DNA of 64,000 nt from Arabidopsis thaliana (lineage: Eukaryota; Streptophyta; Magnoliopsida; Brassicales; Brassicaceae). The DNA lies in contig NC_003076.8 in the NCBI RefSeq assembly GCF_000001735.4, positions 7,130,001 to 7,194,000 of the forward strand, read 5' to 3'. Positions 19,153 to 31,000 of the stretch are shown piece by piece. The translations under genes and the position numbers were made by a program. Every line of letters starts with the position of its first letter. Within the stretch, counting starts at the first letter, position 1. Below the pieces are notes generated by a model that searched no databases, was not told where the DNA came from, and saw nothing but the letters and a program-made list of their open reading frames with translations.

Positions 19153-22100
19153 TCAGTGAAAAAGATCCTGCAAGTCGATGATGTCTGCAAGAACACCGGC
19201 TGCAGTTGTGTCGTTCCCGGCTCCGGCACCTTGAATCACCAAAGGCTGCTCCTTGTAGCAACGGCTATATATCTCTACCTGCAGTTTTCCAATCATATCA
19301 CTATATCAGTTATTCTTACTCACAAGACAATCTAGAGGCAAATATTGTGCTTGCGTTCATGAGATAAAGTGAGCAAATGAATCACAATCAATATATGACA
19401 ATCTCATATGAGCTAAGTCTGCGGAGAAGGGCACTGATAAGCCGTTGAAAACCGAAGTATTAGCAGTTTCAGAAAGGTTTAACAAACAGAATATTATAAC
19501 AAACTTACTATATTGTCACTGCCTCTTAGCCGTCCCAATGGTGAATCTTTTGAAACTTCTCGAATGCCAACTTGAACGCTGCAGAGAGAACGTGAAATTC
19601 AAAATCAGAAGATTCCGACATTGTACACTAGCATTTGCATGTACCAATATAATTAGGAAACAATTGTTCTCTCTAACTACATCAAATTAGCCTTGAAACA
19701 AATTTCTTTACGTTATTGATTATTGACTGTGAGAGTAAAGGTAACCGTTATTACCTTGAACCCTCAATCACACAGACATAACGAAGCACACACCCTTTTG
19801 ATGAAGCTTTTTTAACTCTCTCCTCTATATTCTGATCAAGTTTTACTATTCCATTATGGAGGAAATCATCCACAGACATGAGTCCAGGTCCCATCTCTTC
19901 TGGATACAAGCTCTCTATCTACAGATACACCCAAAAAAAACTACAGAGGTTATGTACAGGAGAAAAGGATCAAAGGAGTCTTGTTAGGAGCCTTTTTTTG
20001 GGGATCGAGAAAGCAGAACCAAAATTTAGACAAGACTGAGATCAGAAATGAACTAGAATTCTCCACCTTACTCGAAGAGAGTTGGTTACCAAACATATAT
20101 CATAGCATCAGAATACAAAAAGAAAAAAAGAAAAAAGCTTTGAATGTGGTTCATACCTTAATGCTGTCCATAATTATCCTCTTCCCAAGAAGTCGAGCAA
20201 GAATCAAACCCTATCACGACAGACACAAACAAAGTTGAAACAAATTAAAGTTTGTATTAATTATATTCTCGTCAACAAAAAAATTTGCTTGAAAAATGAA
20301 AATATATGGGAATATCAACGCATAGTCTTTTTAATCGCAGTGAGTTGGTAAAAACAGAACAAATTGGAGGATTTGCCTACCAATAGCATCAGGAAATCAG
20401 ATTCAAGAAAAAAGAGTTGTTCACATGACCACCAGACAAATCATAACTGCCTTTTCTACTTTACTCAAATTAGATGAAGAAAGCAATCTGCCATCTGGAC
20501 TGAAGATAACCTCTCACCTACATCAACAAAGGTATGCATGCACTCTAACTCTCGCAAGAGACACTACATATATATGTTCATACCTTTCTAGCAACATCCA
20601 TGCCACCGAGGTCGTCACGTGGATCTGTGAAGAAAACAAAAGAACATGTCAATCAAACATCATATTAAGAATATTCAAAGATGATCTTTCTTTTCATCTA
20701 TTACATGTAGTTTTTCCCAAGGCTAAACCAACTATGATGCACTATCAGGTCAAAGCAAGTTGGAGTATATTGTCGAGCTACAAAACAGCTAATGGAGTGT
20801 AGAAAAGCAGACAAAGCAATATCTATTTGAAGATAGTGTTGCTAAAATAGTAGTAGATAAAGCAGATGTGAGATGACTATCAATCAGAAAACAAGATATG
20901 TGCTATGATGACTAAAATAAAACTGGACGGACCTGGTTCAGTGTACCCCAGCTTTTTGGCAGCTTGAACAACTTGGCTTAGAGGCTTGCCATCTTCAAGC
21001 TCACTCATTACATATCCCAAGGTACCTATCATTAATCGAGAACGGATACAAAGATACGTAAATAAATAATACATGCATATATTGGGATAAGAAAAACGAT
21101 AAACATCTGAAGTCTGCTTACCGCTCAAACTACCGACAATCCTATGAACAGGATCTCCAGACGAAATTATGCGGTTCAAGGATGCGATGACAGGAAGACC
21201 AGCACCAACCTATAAATAAACATATGTCAGGCGCAAAAGCTTTTCACTACCTACTGTATAGAGCCAACAATACCACCACATGTTTACAACTAGTTTCATT
21301 TTCAAATGAGTACTAAAATGTGATATAATAGTGTTATACTCTATACACAAGCTGTGTTTCACCTACAGTAGATTCATGGCGGATGAATCGCGGATGCAAA
21401 GCCAATTTGTCGTAATGTTCCTGCGCAGAAGACAAGATGAGAGAAAATATGAGTAATTTCCAACTACTTGAAAAATTAGATTAGCACAGATGTACTGAGA
21501 AACTTTTTTTGTAGTTCTCGCCTACTATCTAGGGTATGTCCGGTTGTTAAAAAAACAAGATGGATTTGCAGATAGAGAATTTGGAGAACTAGATTAACTT
21601 CTTATTCTTGAAACAATTTGCAGAAAGGGTATTTTTAATTCAAAGAGAACCTAAGGCAACTTCTTATTCTTGAAAACAACATAAAGTAAAAGTTCAAGAT
21701 TCTATGATGTCCCTGAATATACCTGTTCAAGCTAATGATACACAACAATAAAACCAAAAGGGAAGAGAAACAGCTTCAGGGAACAATCCGATGCGTATGC
21801 TTTCACATTAATAACATAAGCAGAACATGCACTAGTGACAAGAAGTTACCAGCGTTGAAGTAACAGGCTTCTTATTTGCCAGGACAATACAGCAACCCAA
21901 GTCAACTGCCTTCATCAATATTTCAATCGTCTCCATGCTGGCTGAGCAATCCACCACAGCTAAGCCTATAGCAAGTACATAGATTTTATCTATCAGAAGC
22001 TATTGAGGCCCAACACCAGATTTCAAACGTTACAAAATGTTGACCACAACAGTTGTAATTCAACCTTATATTTGGTACAAACCTGTAGATTTACCAAGAA

Positions 22101-22745
22101 GTTTTGCAATCTCTTCTGTTTCCGTGCTTAACTCGGAATCATGGACGACTCGATATCCACCTTTTTCTGGGATTAAGAACATATGATCATTCGGCTTATG
22201 ATCCATAAAGAGACTCATGGTAAATACTTACCCAAAGCACCCAACTTCGATAATGCAGAACCAGTTGATTTGATAAGGCAAACTTCTGACAAGAGTTCAT
22301 CATTCAGTTCCTCTTTGAGCACATCCATTGGAGCAACTAAGGATTTACTATCACATACTCCAATCACCCGTATATGAACTCCCTGTTAAACGGATACAAG
22401 TGAGGAATTCATAATTTGTGAGCTAAGCTAGACGAATTTGCCTTATTCCCATTACTTCCAACATTTTATCAACTCGAGAAAAACCTAGATGATGGTGAGG
22501 ATGATAATGCAGATGAAGAAATTTTCCTCTACAAGCATGGCAAAATCGAAGTAAGACGATTCAGAAACCACATTTAGTATAGGATTCATTCATTACTGAG
22601 AAATCGAGCAATGGAGACACAAGTAAGTGAGGAGAAAGAGAGTAAGGACCATTTTGGCGTGAAGCGATCGGCAAGAGACGATGTGTTGAAGAAGGTGGCG
22701 GCCAACGCCTCCGCAGCCCATGAGAAGCACCGGGATCTTCTTCAT
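19153..22745 (-). CDS. Monofunctional homoserine dehydrogenase
   Basis: Reduces aspartate semialdehyde to homoserine with NAD(P)H on the route to Thr, Met and Ile. Exons, high to low: 22745-22650, 22382-22232, 22166-22083, 21965-21850, 21420-21367, 21209-21122, 21025-20933, 20624-20584, 20210-20157, 19918-19755, 19578-19509, 19278-19153; 378 aa, in frame. The N-terminal Rossmann motif is LLMGCGGVGRHLLQ. The substrate region shows HESTVGAGLPVIAS, SGTLGYVMSELEDG and DPRDDLGGMDVARK, whose Asp and Lys are the family catalytic positions. There is no aspartate kinase or ACT domain, unlike the bifunctional plant AK-HSDH enzymes, so Thr feedback is not expected through this chain. With this start no transit peptide is evident; the frame is open upstream without ATG. 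Tail-to-tail with hyccin, 195 bases between stops. Likely At5g21060. Confidence 0.92.
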
Positions 22746-23184
22746 CCTTCCTCTCTTCTTCTTCGATTTCGTTTTGTTTTTTTCTACAACTACTAGTCTA
22801 CTACCGTGGTTTTCTTCGTTCACTGAAAATGTCGCAGCTAAGCAAAGCCCAACGTTTCGGAAACGCGTGTAATCGTAGCCAGGCGTTTCGGGTGTCAAAG
22901 GCTACTAGATTGGTTCTTCCGCAATTACTTACAAACGCTATATTTGCATACGATTAGTATTATTAGCGTTTGATAACAATTATACTTTGATAACAATTAC
23001 ACAAATCGCTTTTTATCGTTATAACACAACAAAACCGAAAAAAATTGAGATGAATTCCAACTAAAATTCATAAATTTAAAATAATTAAAAACATTGGAAT
23101 TATATATTTTGCAAGTTTTCCTAGTTATTTATAATTTATGTAACTATGTAAGTGTTTATTCACTAATGGGATAATATACTAATA

Positions 23185-24438
23185 CTAGATTTTAACCCGC
23201 GGTATACCGCGGGACGATTTATTTTTCAAAAGTAATATATATTAAAACTTGCAAATTTTATTTTTATAAAATATTTATATTTTACAGTTTATAATTGTTA
23301 TTAAGTAACACTATACCACGAATTCATGAGACAATTGTTAAAAAACTGAAGTTTTTAACCTCTATTAAAACAGCATGTTAATAATATTTTAAAATTTTAT
23401 AAATATTGATTCAAATACATCCACCATATAATCCAATTCCAAAATAAAACACGTTCTGTAATTTCTTTACTCGTCCCGTGATTTTTTTTTTAAGTAGTAA
23501 TTTTTAAAATTTAATAATTATTTTTCATATATAAAAGTTTTACAAATTGTATCATTCTCTAATACATTTATATTTTATAGTTTAATTTTATATATAGTAA
23601 CATTATACATACCACATAACATTTTTGGTTTTATATAATCTTTTCTAAATTAGGATGATTTGATATGTTTAATATTAGTGGTCTTAAAAAATAATAAATT
23701 AAAGATTTAACCCGTATTGAAACAGTGGATTAATTATATTTTACTTTTTTATTAATGTTGATTCAAAAACCCGTCTTGTATTAAAAATTGAATCACATCT
23801 AATATGTTATTAATTATTGTAGTATATATAAATTATAAATTTTCAATATAATATGTATGAAATTGAATATAAATATTTCAAATTATGACCCGTTACTCAG
23901 AAGAAAGTTTTCTTAAATCTATTTTTCACCGTTATAATATTTTTTCATGTATTGAACAGTTTATATTTGTTTTTAAAAATTCAAATTATGGCATATGCGA
24001 AAAAACTCTAATTATTCTTTTATAATGATGATATTATTTTTCCGCAAAAATAGAATCATATAAAGATGAGAAGTGAACTATAATAATTAATAAAAAAATA
24101 ATATGATAATTTAGATATCAAACATAATTTGTTGATTTTAACTGATTATTTTTTTGGAAATTAATAATGTATTTTGTTTTTTTAATTAAATTAAATTAAT
24201 TAAAATTTAGATATCAAATCTTATATGTTGATTTTGATTGGTTATTATTTTTGGAAATTAATAATATATTTCGTTTTTTAATTAAATTTAATTAATTAAA
24301 TTAGTATTTGACATTTTAATCATTAAAGAGATAAATTAATTTACTTTTTAAAATTTTATTTCTAATGGCATACCTATGTAATTATTTACAAAAATTAAGG
24401 TTACATTTAAAATGTACTTCCCAAATAATATAGTAGGA
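23185..24438 (-). mobile_element. Non-autonomous Helitron, complete ends
   Basis: Read on the minus strand, the 5' end at 24438 starts TCCTACTATATTATTTGGG, a classic Arabidopsis Helitron start with a TC terminus. The 3' end at 23185 is CTAG, preceded 7 bases upstream by a perfect 18-base palindrome (23196-23213, CCCGCGGTATACCGCGGG). The host bases are A before the 5' end and T after the 3' end, the expected AT target with no duplication. Length is 1254 bases. The interior is very AT-rich, with a tandem-like pair near 24170 and 24280 (TTAATTAAATTAAATTAATT-type), and encodes no Rep/helicase. An ATREP-type family is likely; I cannot name the subfamily. Confidence 0.88.
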
Positions 24439-24444
24439 TACATT

Positions 24445-25174
24445 GGCTCCGATTGGTAACCACTTTTGAGAAAAAGAATGAGTAGAAAAGTTGTGTTCTT
24501 CTTTGTTCCTTAGTTTTTTTTACCATTTACAATGTATTTTTGTTCCATTTTCAGACATGTGGGTCCTACATTTTTCCTCATCATTCCTCAAAAAAAAAGA
24601 ATGATAGAACAAAATTGTTCCATCCCAAAATTGTAGAGGAACCAAGAGGAACAAAAAAGTAAAATTCGTTTTTATTTATTAAATAAATTTAAAATAGCTT
24701 TTATGATAATATTTATATTTCCATATATAATATTTTCCATATCTTTAGTATATATTGATATATAAATATATTTTTTTATCAAACTTTCAATTTAATGAAT
24801 GTTATGAATTTATTTTAAATTAGTATAAATAAATGTTTTAAAGTGAAATTTATTTTGAATTTGTAATATAATTTAAATTTTTACTATAAAATAAATAAAT
24901 GTTTTGAAGAGAAATTTATAATTTAATTTATTTTAAATTCATACAGAACTTTAATTTTAAATGAAATTAATAAACAAAATTCAATAAATGATATTTTTAG
25001 TAATTATTATGTTAAATATTAGTTCACCTTTTTGGTTACCATTTACCATAATCATTTTGTTCAATTCCTATGTTCTTCTTGGTTCCTACTTATGGCTACT
25101 TTCCTCTTTTTTCTCATTTTTGTTATTTTTCATTCATATTTCTATTGTTCTTTTTGTCATCACCAATCGGAGCC
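24445..25174. mobile_element. Non-autonomous TIR DNA transposon (Harbinger-like MITE)
   Basis: GGCTCCGATTGGT at 24445 is mirrored by ACCAATCGGAGCC ending at 25174, a perfect 13-base terminal inverted repeat. ATT sits on both sides (24442-24444 and 25175-25177), a possible 3-base target duplication. The 730-base interior shows further loose complementarity (GGAACCAAGAGGAAC near 24640 against GTTCTTCTTGGTTCC near 25072) and no transposase. End sequence and 3-base duplication suggest the PIF/Harbinger superfamily. Its left end is only six bases from the end of the Helitron. Confidence 0.72.
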
Positions 25175-25177
25175 ATT

Positions 25178-26355
25178 ATGTTACGAAAACATTTCACAGT
25201 GGAAACAACATAGGAACATAGGAACGTTGAAGAAGGAACATAGGAACGTTGATTTAACTCCATTTGATCAATCATTAATTCCACAAAGAGCTTTCAAATA
25301 TGTGACAGTACAATCATCTTTTGTTGATGAACCTTCTTCAGATCCCGTGCAATCGCTACAACGGTTGGAGCAAAGATTAGTAACTTTGATTAATTCTATC
25401 AAAAATCAAATTATAATTGATATATGTGCCAACCAGTTTGGACAACACGGGGCGTTAACAACTTCTTCTGTCTTTGCTTTGATGTCTTCCTCGGTGTTCA
25501 TAGTTTGAATCGGTGGAGCTGCTTGCATATTACCAAAGAGATAAAGATAAGTTGATTCAAGAAGATGGATATTACAGTCTGAATGTGCATATTACCTTCG
25601 ATTGTGGAGGAACTCATGATGAGACTTGATTTGGATTCTTTGATTTTGGGAAGATTGGGAGTACATTAAATCTTTAGTGATGTTTATGTGTGACGTTTTG
25701 ATGTGTTGGACTTGGATCCCCATTTACCATTCTAATTCCTTGCTCCTAAAACTAATAGTATTGTTTTTATGTCAACTCTCTAAAACTATATATATATAAT
25801 GGTAATACCAAACAAAAAAATTCTGAAACTTTCAAAATTGGAAAATTGTAATTTCAAATTTATTTCGTTAATATTGACTCCTCAAGTGGTTGACTTGGAA
25901 CTTTCCAAGTACATTGGGCCCAAGTCGATTAATAAGGCAAACAATAATGGGATTAGGTCATTGGGCCCTTAGCCTCGGCCATTTATACATCCTAATACTG
26001 GAAGAAAAAACTGGGTTAGTTATTTGTTGGTTCGGTTCGGTTCGATCGATTTCATTTAAAATTAAAAACCCGCTAGAAGAAACTAACCTCAAGATCCGGG
26101 TTTGACCCGTCAGATTATCCGATTACCCGGTCTTGTTCACTGATTTGATTCACAAGTTTCTTCTTCTTCTTCCTCAGAACCTCAGATCTTATTCTTAGAA
26201 GTTTCCCCATGAAATCCGAGAAGATTCAAATGTAAATTCAGCCTCCGATTCATATATTTTGCTCACCGGAAACTTCAGATCGAGCTACTGCAATTTGCGG
26301 ATCGTGTTTTTTTTTTTCTTTCAATTCACGGTGTATTTATCTCGGGAGAAGAAGA
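25178..26355. other. Gap between the TIR element and the membrane-protein gene
   Basis: An 18-base direct repeat GGAACATAGGAACGTTGA lies at 25213-25230 and 25235-25252. An open plus-strand stretch to 25508 (for example SLQRLEQRLVTLINSIKNQI) continues without start or domain; it partly overlaps the TIR element and could be a relic. The stretch 26050-26355 is the pyrimidine-rich 5' leader region of the next gene. Confidence 0.5.
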
Positions 26356-27490
26356 ATGGATACTTTCACGGCGGAGGATCTGTCGACGATCGGCGGAATA
26401 GCGACAGTATCGCTCCTTCACTCGTTTATTCCGACGCATTGGCTACCTTTCTCCATCGTCGGACGTGCGCAGAAATGGACGCTTTCGAGAACACTCCTCG
26501 TCAGTAGGTTTCCAATCTTAAATCTCTGATTCCTATATATTGAATTCTGAATTTTCTGACTTTGATGGCGCGTTTGATACCTATCCATTGTTCTGCTTTT
26601 TGATGAATCAATAATAATCGAAGCATTGTGTGTGCATTCTTTGATTGAGCTAGAACTAGATAATTGGGAATTATGAATGATTTCAACTGCTGCTTTAATG
26701 GTCGAAGGACTTGACTTGTAGTTGTTTTGATCATGTTTATCATCAACGTTTTTGTTGCATTTGGTGTCTGATGGGATATAGATGATGTGAGATTCTTATC
26801 TGATTTTTTCTAGTGTCACCCATTTTCAGCTGCATTTGGAGCAGTCCTACATGTTATATCCACTTCTCTCCTTGGTATAACAGCAATCACAATGGCGAAT
26901 ACCATCGCTGGTGAAGAGACTGTTCACAAACTTGCTTCCCTTTTGCTTGTATTTCTCGGTGGAAGCTATGTTTTGCTGTTTTTGGCTGGTAAAGGTGGTC
27001 ACACTCATTCTCATAACCAACCCATGGAGAAAATGGCTGTTGCTGGACTTGTCCTTGTTCCTGCATTATCTCCTTGTGCAACAACTCTCCCGGTTTTCCT
27101 CGCTGTTGGAAATTCCAAGTCCATGATGGTTCTCGCCATCATAGTTCTGCTCTTCAGGTGAGACTAAGTCTATTGTTTTTGGTCACATTTGTTACGCCTT
27201 CTCTTGATATCGTCAATCTTATGGCAATTAGATATGATTTTACAAGGGAAAGAACATATGTTTGAAATGATTGGTATTCTTTGGGCAGCACCATATTGGT
27301 TATGACATCGCTGGTTGCTCTATCGTTCTATGGTGCAAGCCAGCTCAAGTTTCACTGGGTGGAGCGGTACGACAAACTACTGGTTGGTTCAGTCCTGTGT
27401 TTGGTAGGTATCTTAACCCTTCTCTTCCATGATCATGACCATGGCGGTCATGAAGCACATCAACTCCACAGGAAAATCATTACTCTTTAG
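26356..27490 (+). CDS. Multi-pass membrane protein with His-rich loops, putative metal transporter
   Basis: Exons 26356-26503, 26830-27157 and 27289-27490 give 225 aa. About five to six hydrophobic spans are visible: VSLLHSFIPTHWLPF, AVLHVISTSLLGITAI, LLLVFLGGSYVLLFLAG, AVAGLVLVPALSPCATTLPV, SMMVLAIIVLLFSTILVMTS, and LVGSVLCLVGILTLLF. Two His-rich stretches face outside the bilayer, GGHTHSHNQ in the middle and HDHDHGGHEAHQLH at the C-terminus; such clusters are common in Ni, Co, Fe and Zn carriers. The layout resembles the UreH/NicO-type transporters. I remember this locus (At5g21070) being labelled Fe(2+) transport protein-like, but no substrate can be deduced from sequence. The C-terminus is tail-to-tail with the EFR3-like gene, 545 bases apart. 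Confidence 0.85.
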
Positions 27491-28034
27491 ATACCGTTTC
27501 GAGTCTCTGTTTTGCCTATCTGTCATGTCTGTTTGTTGTAGAGCGTCTTAAGGTCTATTAATCTTTCTGCTTCGCGTTGTATGTCTATAACTAGTTGTAA
27601 CGCTCTCTGTTGCACGTGAAGAAACATATGGAAGCATTAAATTCCTTAAATAGAACAACTCTTTGGAGGTCTAGTGTAAGGCTTGTAGCTTTTACATAAT
27701 TTTGTAGTTGTTCCGTTGATAAAGTTGGGTTTAATTTTTGTAATACAACATAGTTGTCTTCGAGTCATAACATAATTTAGATCTTAAGCTCTTAGTGGTC
27801 GACTTTTCCTATAACTATGGTTGCACCAAACCCGAAGCTAATCTAACATTATCAGTTTTTACATATGTTTGATTCTTCATTCACTCCAAACAAAGAATTA
27901 TTTATGCAAACAACTTACCGTTGCATTTACTTCGAGGAAATAACTTATTCGATAATGTGTATAATAAGTATTGAAGAGGAAAAAACTGAAACACATGTTA
28001 GCATAGGAAAAATTGGGATAAATTTAACAACTAA
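27491..28034. other. Shared 3' gap between two convergent genes
   Basis: Holds the 3' untranslated regions of the membrane-protein gene (+) and the EFR3-like gene (-). AT-rich, with no ORF or repeat worth reporting. Confidence 0.6.
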
Positions 28035-31000
28035 CTAATCAAGAGGAACCAACGGCTTGGCTGTAAGGAAGTTGTCGAAAGGAGTAGAGGAAGGAGGATT
28101 GAAGAAAGGAGGCTGATTTTGATACTCTGTGACACAGATATTTGAAGCCGCGGGTGCACCTAATCCCATCATCTCCCACGAGCTCCGCTGGTCCACAAAC
28201 GGGTTCCCACCACTGCAAGGCAAAGCAACAGCTTCCTTGGTTTGGCTGCTGCTAAATTTGTTGCTTTTGGCAGACATGAAAGACATCTTCTCTTGCTTTC
28301 CCATGAGAAGAGCCTCGCAATGACCTGCCATTTCTGTGTATGTCATGTCTGGTGGATCAGACACTGAGTATCTCCCTAATTGTGCTGTTGTCTGAGACAC
28401 CTGCACCCATTTTCTTCTCTGTCAGTCTCATGACTCGAATGTTTGTTTACGTTTATGCGTTTGCATTTAGAACCAAAAAGAAAAATAACTCACTGCATTT
28501 AGAAGTTCATCAATGCTCAGAAGAAATGCAGTTTTAGCATTAGGTTGTATGTCAAGACTAAACTGTTCTTCTGGAGGACTCGGCACTGCATCATTCTCCG
28601 GTATAAGCAATTGAGTTTCAGCCTGCGAAAGTAAATGGAAACATAATGATGTTAGAATAGTAACTAACTTCAAATTTGAGAAATCAGACGCAAACTGTGG
28701 ATACATTTTCTCGAGGTTTGTTGTTTTTTTCTTCAGAACGGTAAACTTGAACTGGAGATTCTGTCAACTGCGTTCCAACTGGACAGCCATCGATAGGTAT
28801 AAAGTCTGAAACTAGCTGCTCCTTTATAGCCGACGATTCTTGCTGCAAGTTAAAACCATTAACACAGGTAAGTAGTTATACACTCCAACATAATTCATAA
28901 ATAGTGATCAACATTATGATAGTAGTACATCTGATAGTTTTCCCAAAAACTTCATTATCATGGAAGCGTAGTGCTCTCGAGATTGATTTTGTGAAGCTTC
29001 TTCTATCGTGACAAGTGAACGTGAAGCGTCGTCATCGTCTTCTTTTGATCCATAATTCTTTGCTGGTTGGTCTGCTTGTCCATAGAAAACAGCATCTAGC
29101 TTGCAATCTTCCACCAATTGAAGAAACGGGTCTACCTGATATGCAACATTTTATATTTTATTATCAAGCTGTATATACAACAGACTAAGAGACAGAGCAA
29201 GAACATAAGTAAAACTATTAACTACCGTTTTTTCCTGTAGTGAGGTTTTTGCGCTATTAACAAGAGGAGGGATGTTGAAGGCTTTCGCTGAGAAAATGAT
29301 CATCGATGTAGCCAAAGTAAAGAGGGATCTACGCCGTGATGGCTGCAAGGGTCCTATAATTGGAAACAAAAAGTAATCTGTGAAAAAAAAGGAAGATAGT
29401 TTGCATATAACAGTGTGCATCTACTAAAATCTTAATTTAGAGATGGTCCACAAGTTTATCTGCAGGGGACTATACCTCCAAGAGACAGATTACGCAAAGA
29501 AAATGCTAGCTGAAAGCTCCAGACCAAGACTTCATTGCTAGAGTGCTACATATATGAAAAGAGGTAACTTCTATTGTAAAACATGAACTAATGCAGTGTA
29601 ACTATGTAGTTTCATACAATGGAACTTTTTAACTACTGTACCTTAGTCCGGCCGAAGAGAAGTACTAAGCTAAATGTATTAGCAATGGCTTCATAATTTT
29701 GTGGCATGTTGTGAGGAGATAAAGACTGCACCCAAATCGATGAAAGCAAAAGGCAAATTTGGTGGCTGCTTAATCTTAAGGGTATCACCTGAAAGTTTTC
29801 CGTTAGAAGGCATTGAAACCAAATTATTACAAAATGATAAGTTCATGAATCTAATGTAAAACATACTGGTTTCTCTGGTGAACTTCCAGAAGAATTCTGA
29901 TCTGCTACCATTGAAGACGGGTTTCTTTTCACACTCTGAGATCGGCTGTAACTTGACTTTAACCGGCTCAGTACTGAGCTAGTATTGTTCTTTGGCTCTT
30001 CGTCGTCAAAACTTTCACCTCTTATGAATTTTGACGTTGACCTGCTAAGTGTTGAAACTCTCTCCATCTTTGCAGTATCATCAACAGAATTATCTGACTC
30101 CAACTTCAGTTTTCTAAAGAGTGCAGCTGAAGAAGAAAACACAGACACAGTTCTTGACAGTGTCCTCTGCATATCAGCAGGTCTTCTGGAGTTGAGAACT
30201 GAACTTGGAGAAACAGAAGATGGGACCAGAACAACAGAAAATATACGGTGAGCCCCCATCCTCGATTCATGGTCAGCACAGACCATAGCTTGAAGCAGTT
30301 GATGAAAAAGTGCATCTGGAAAAGCCTGTGAAGGAATTTCACGTTATCTTCTCAATCCATAGCAGTTTTGGTTACATATTGGAGGGAAAAAGAGATAGAC
30401 TCTTCAAGGCTTAAGAATCTTGCCTTGTTTTCATATGATAAATTTGGTATAGCTGCTATAATTTGTGCTGTACGGAAAACTGCGGCGATTAGGGTTCTTG
30501 CCATGACTGTAATATTTGACATGCTTTCCAACATGACAGCCATTATGTCAAGGATAGGACCTGCATCTCCTACCTACATTTCGTGAGACAATCAGCGATT
30601 TATTCATTTTTGTACATATGAAAATTGTATAGCTTTTAGAGCTTCTTGGGGCTAAAATAGGGGTTACCTTTTGGGATAATTGCAGGAGGCATTGTTCAAC
30701 TACAGCTTCGAATTTCAGGTTATACTGAATCATCTCATTCCCTAGATTCGAATCATCTAATGAACAATGGATGCTCTTCCTCAGATGCCTAATCATATCA
30801 CTCAGGGCACCAATGATTGCCACGGATGGCAGAACTTTAGTCTGTTGGGCAAGTGCAGTAGCAACATAAACTATTTCAAGTTGCATTCTAGGCTTCTTTA
30901 GAACATTCTTGTGATCAAGATGCTTGATCAGGATAGACAACAGGAAATGCGTGTTTTGCCCTGTCGTCAAGTACTCACACTATTAGTAAGTTACTAACAA

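Noticed and set aside
22611..22796. Plus-strand ORF antisense to homoserine dehydrogenase exon 1
   Set aside because: Shadow of the real coding exon and its leader.
22746..22898. 51-codon N-terminal extension of homoserine dehydrogenase
   Set aside because: It opens at TTG, has no ATG, and is Lys-rich without a clear transit-peptide pattern; treated as leader.
25032..25508. 158-codon plus-strand ORF
   Set aside because: Its first third is the right arm of the TIR element; the composite frame is unlikely to be a gene.
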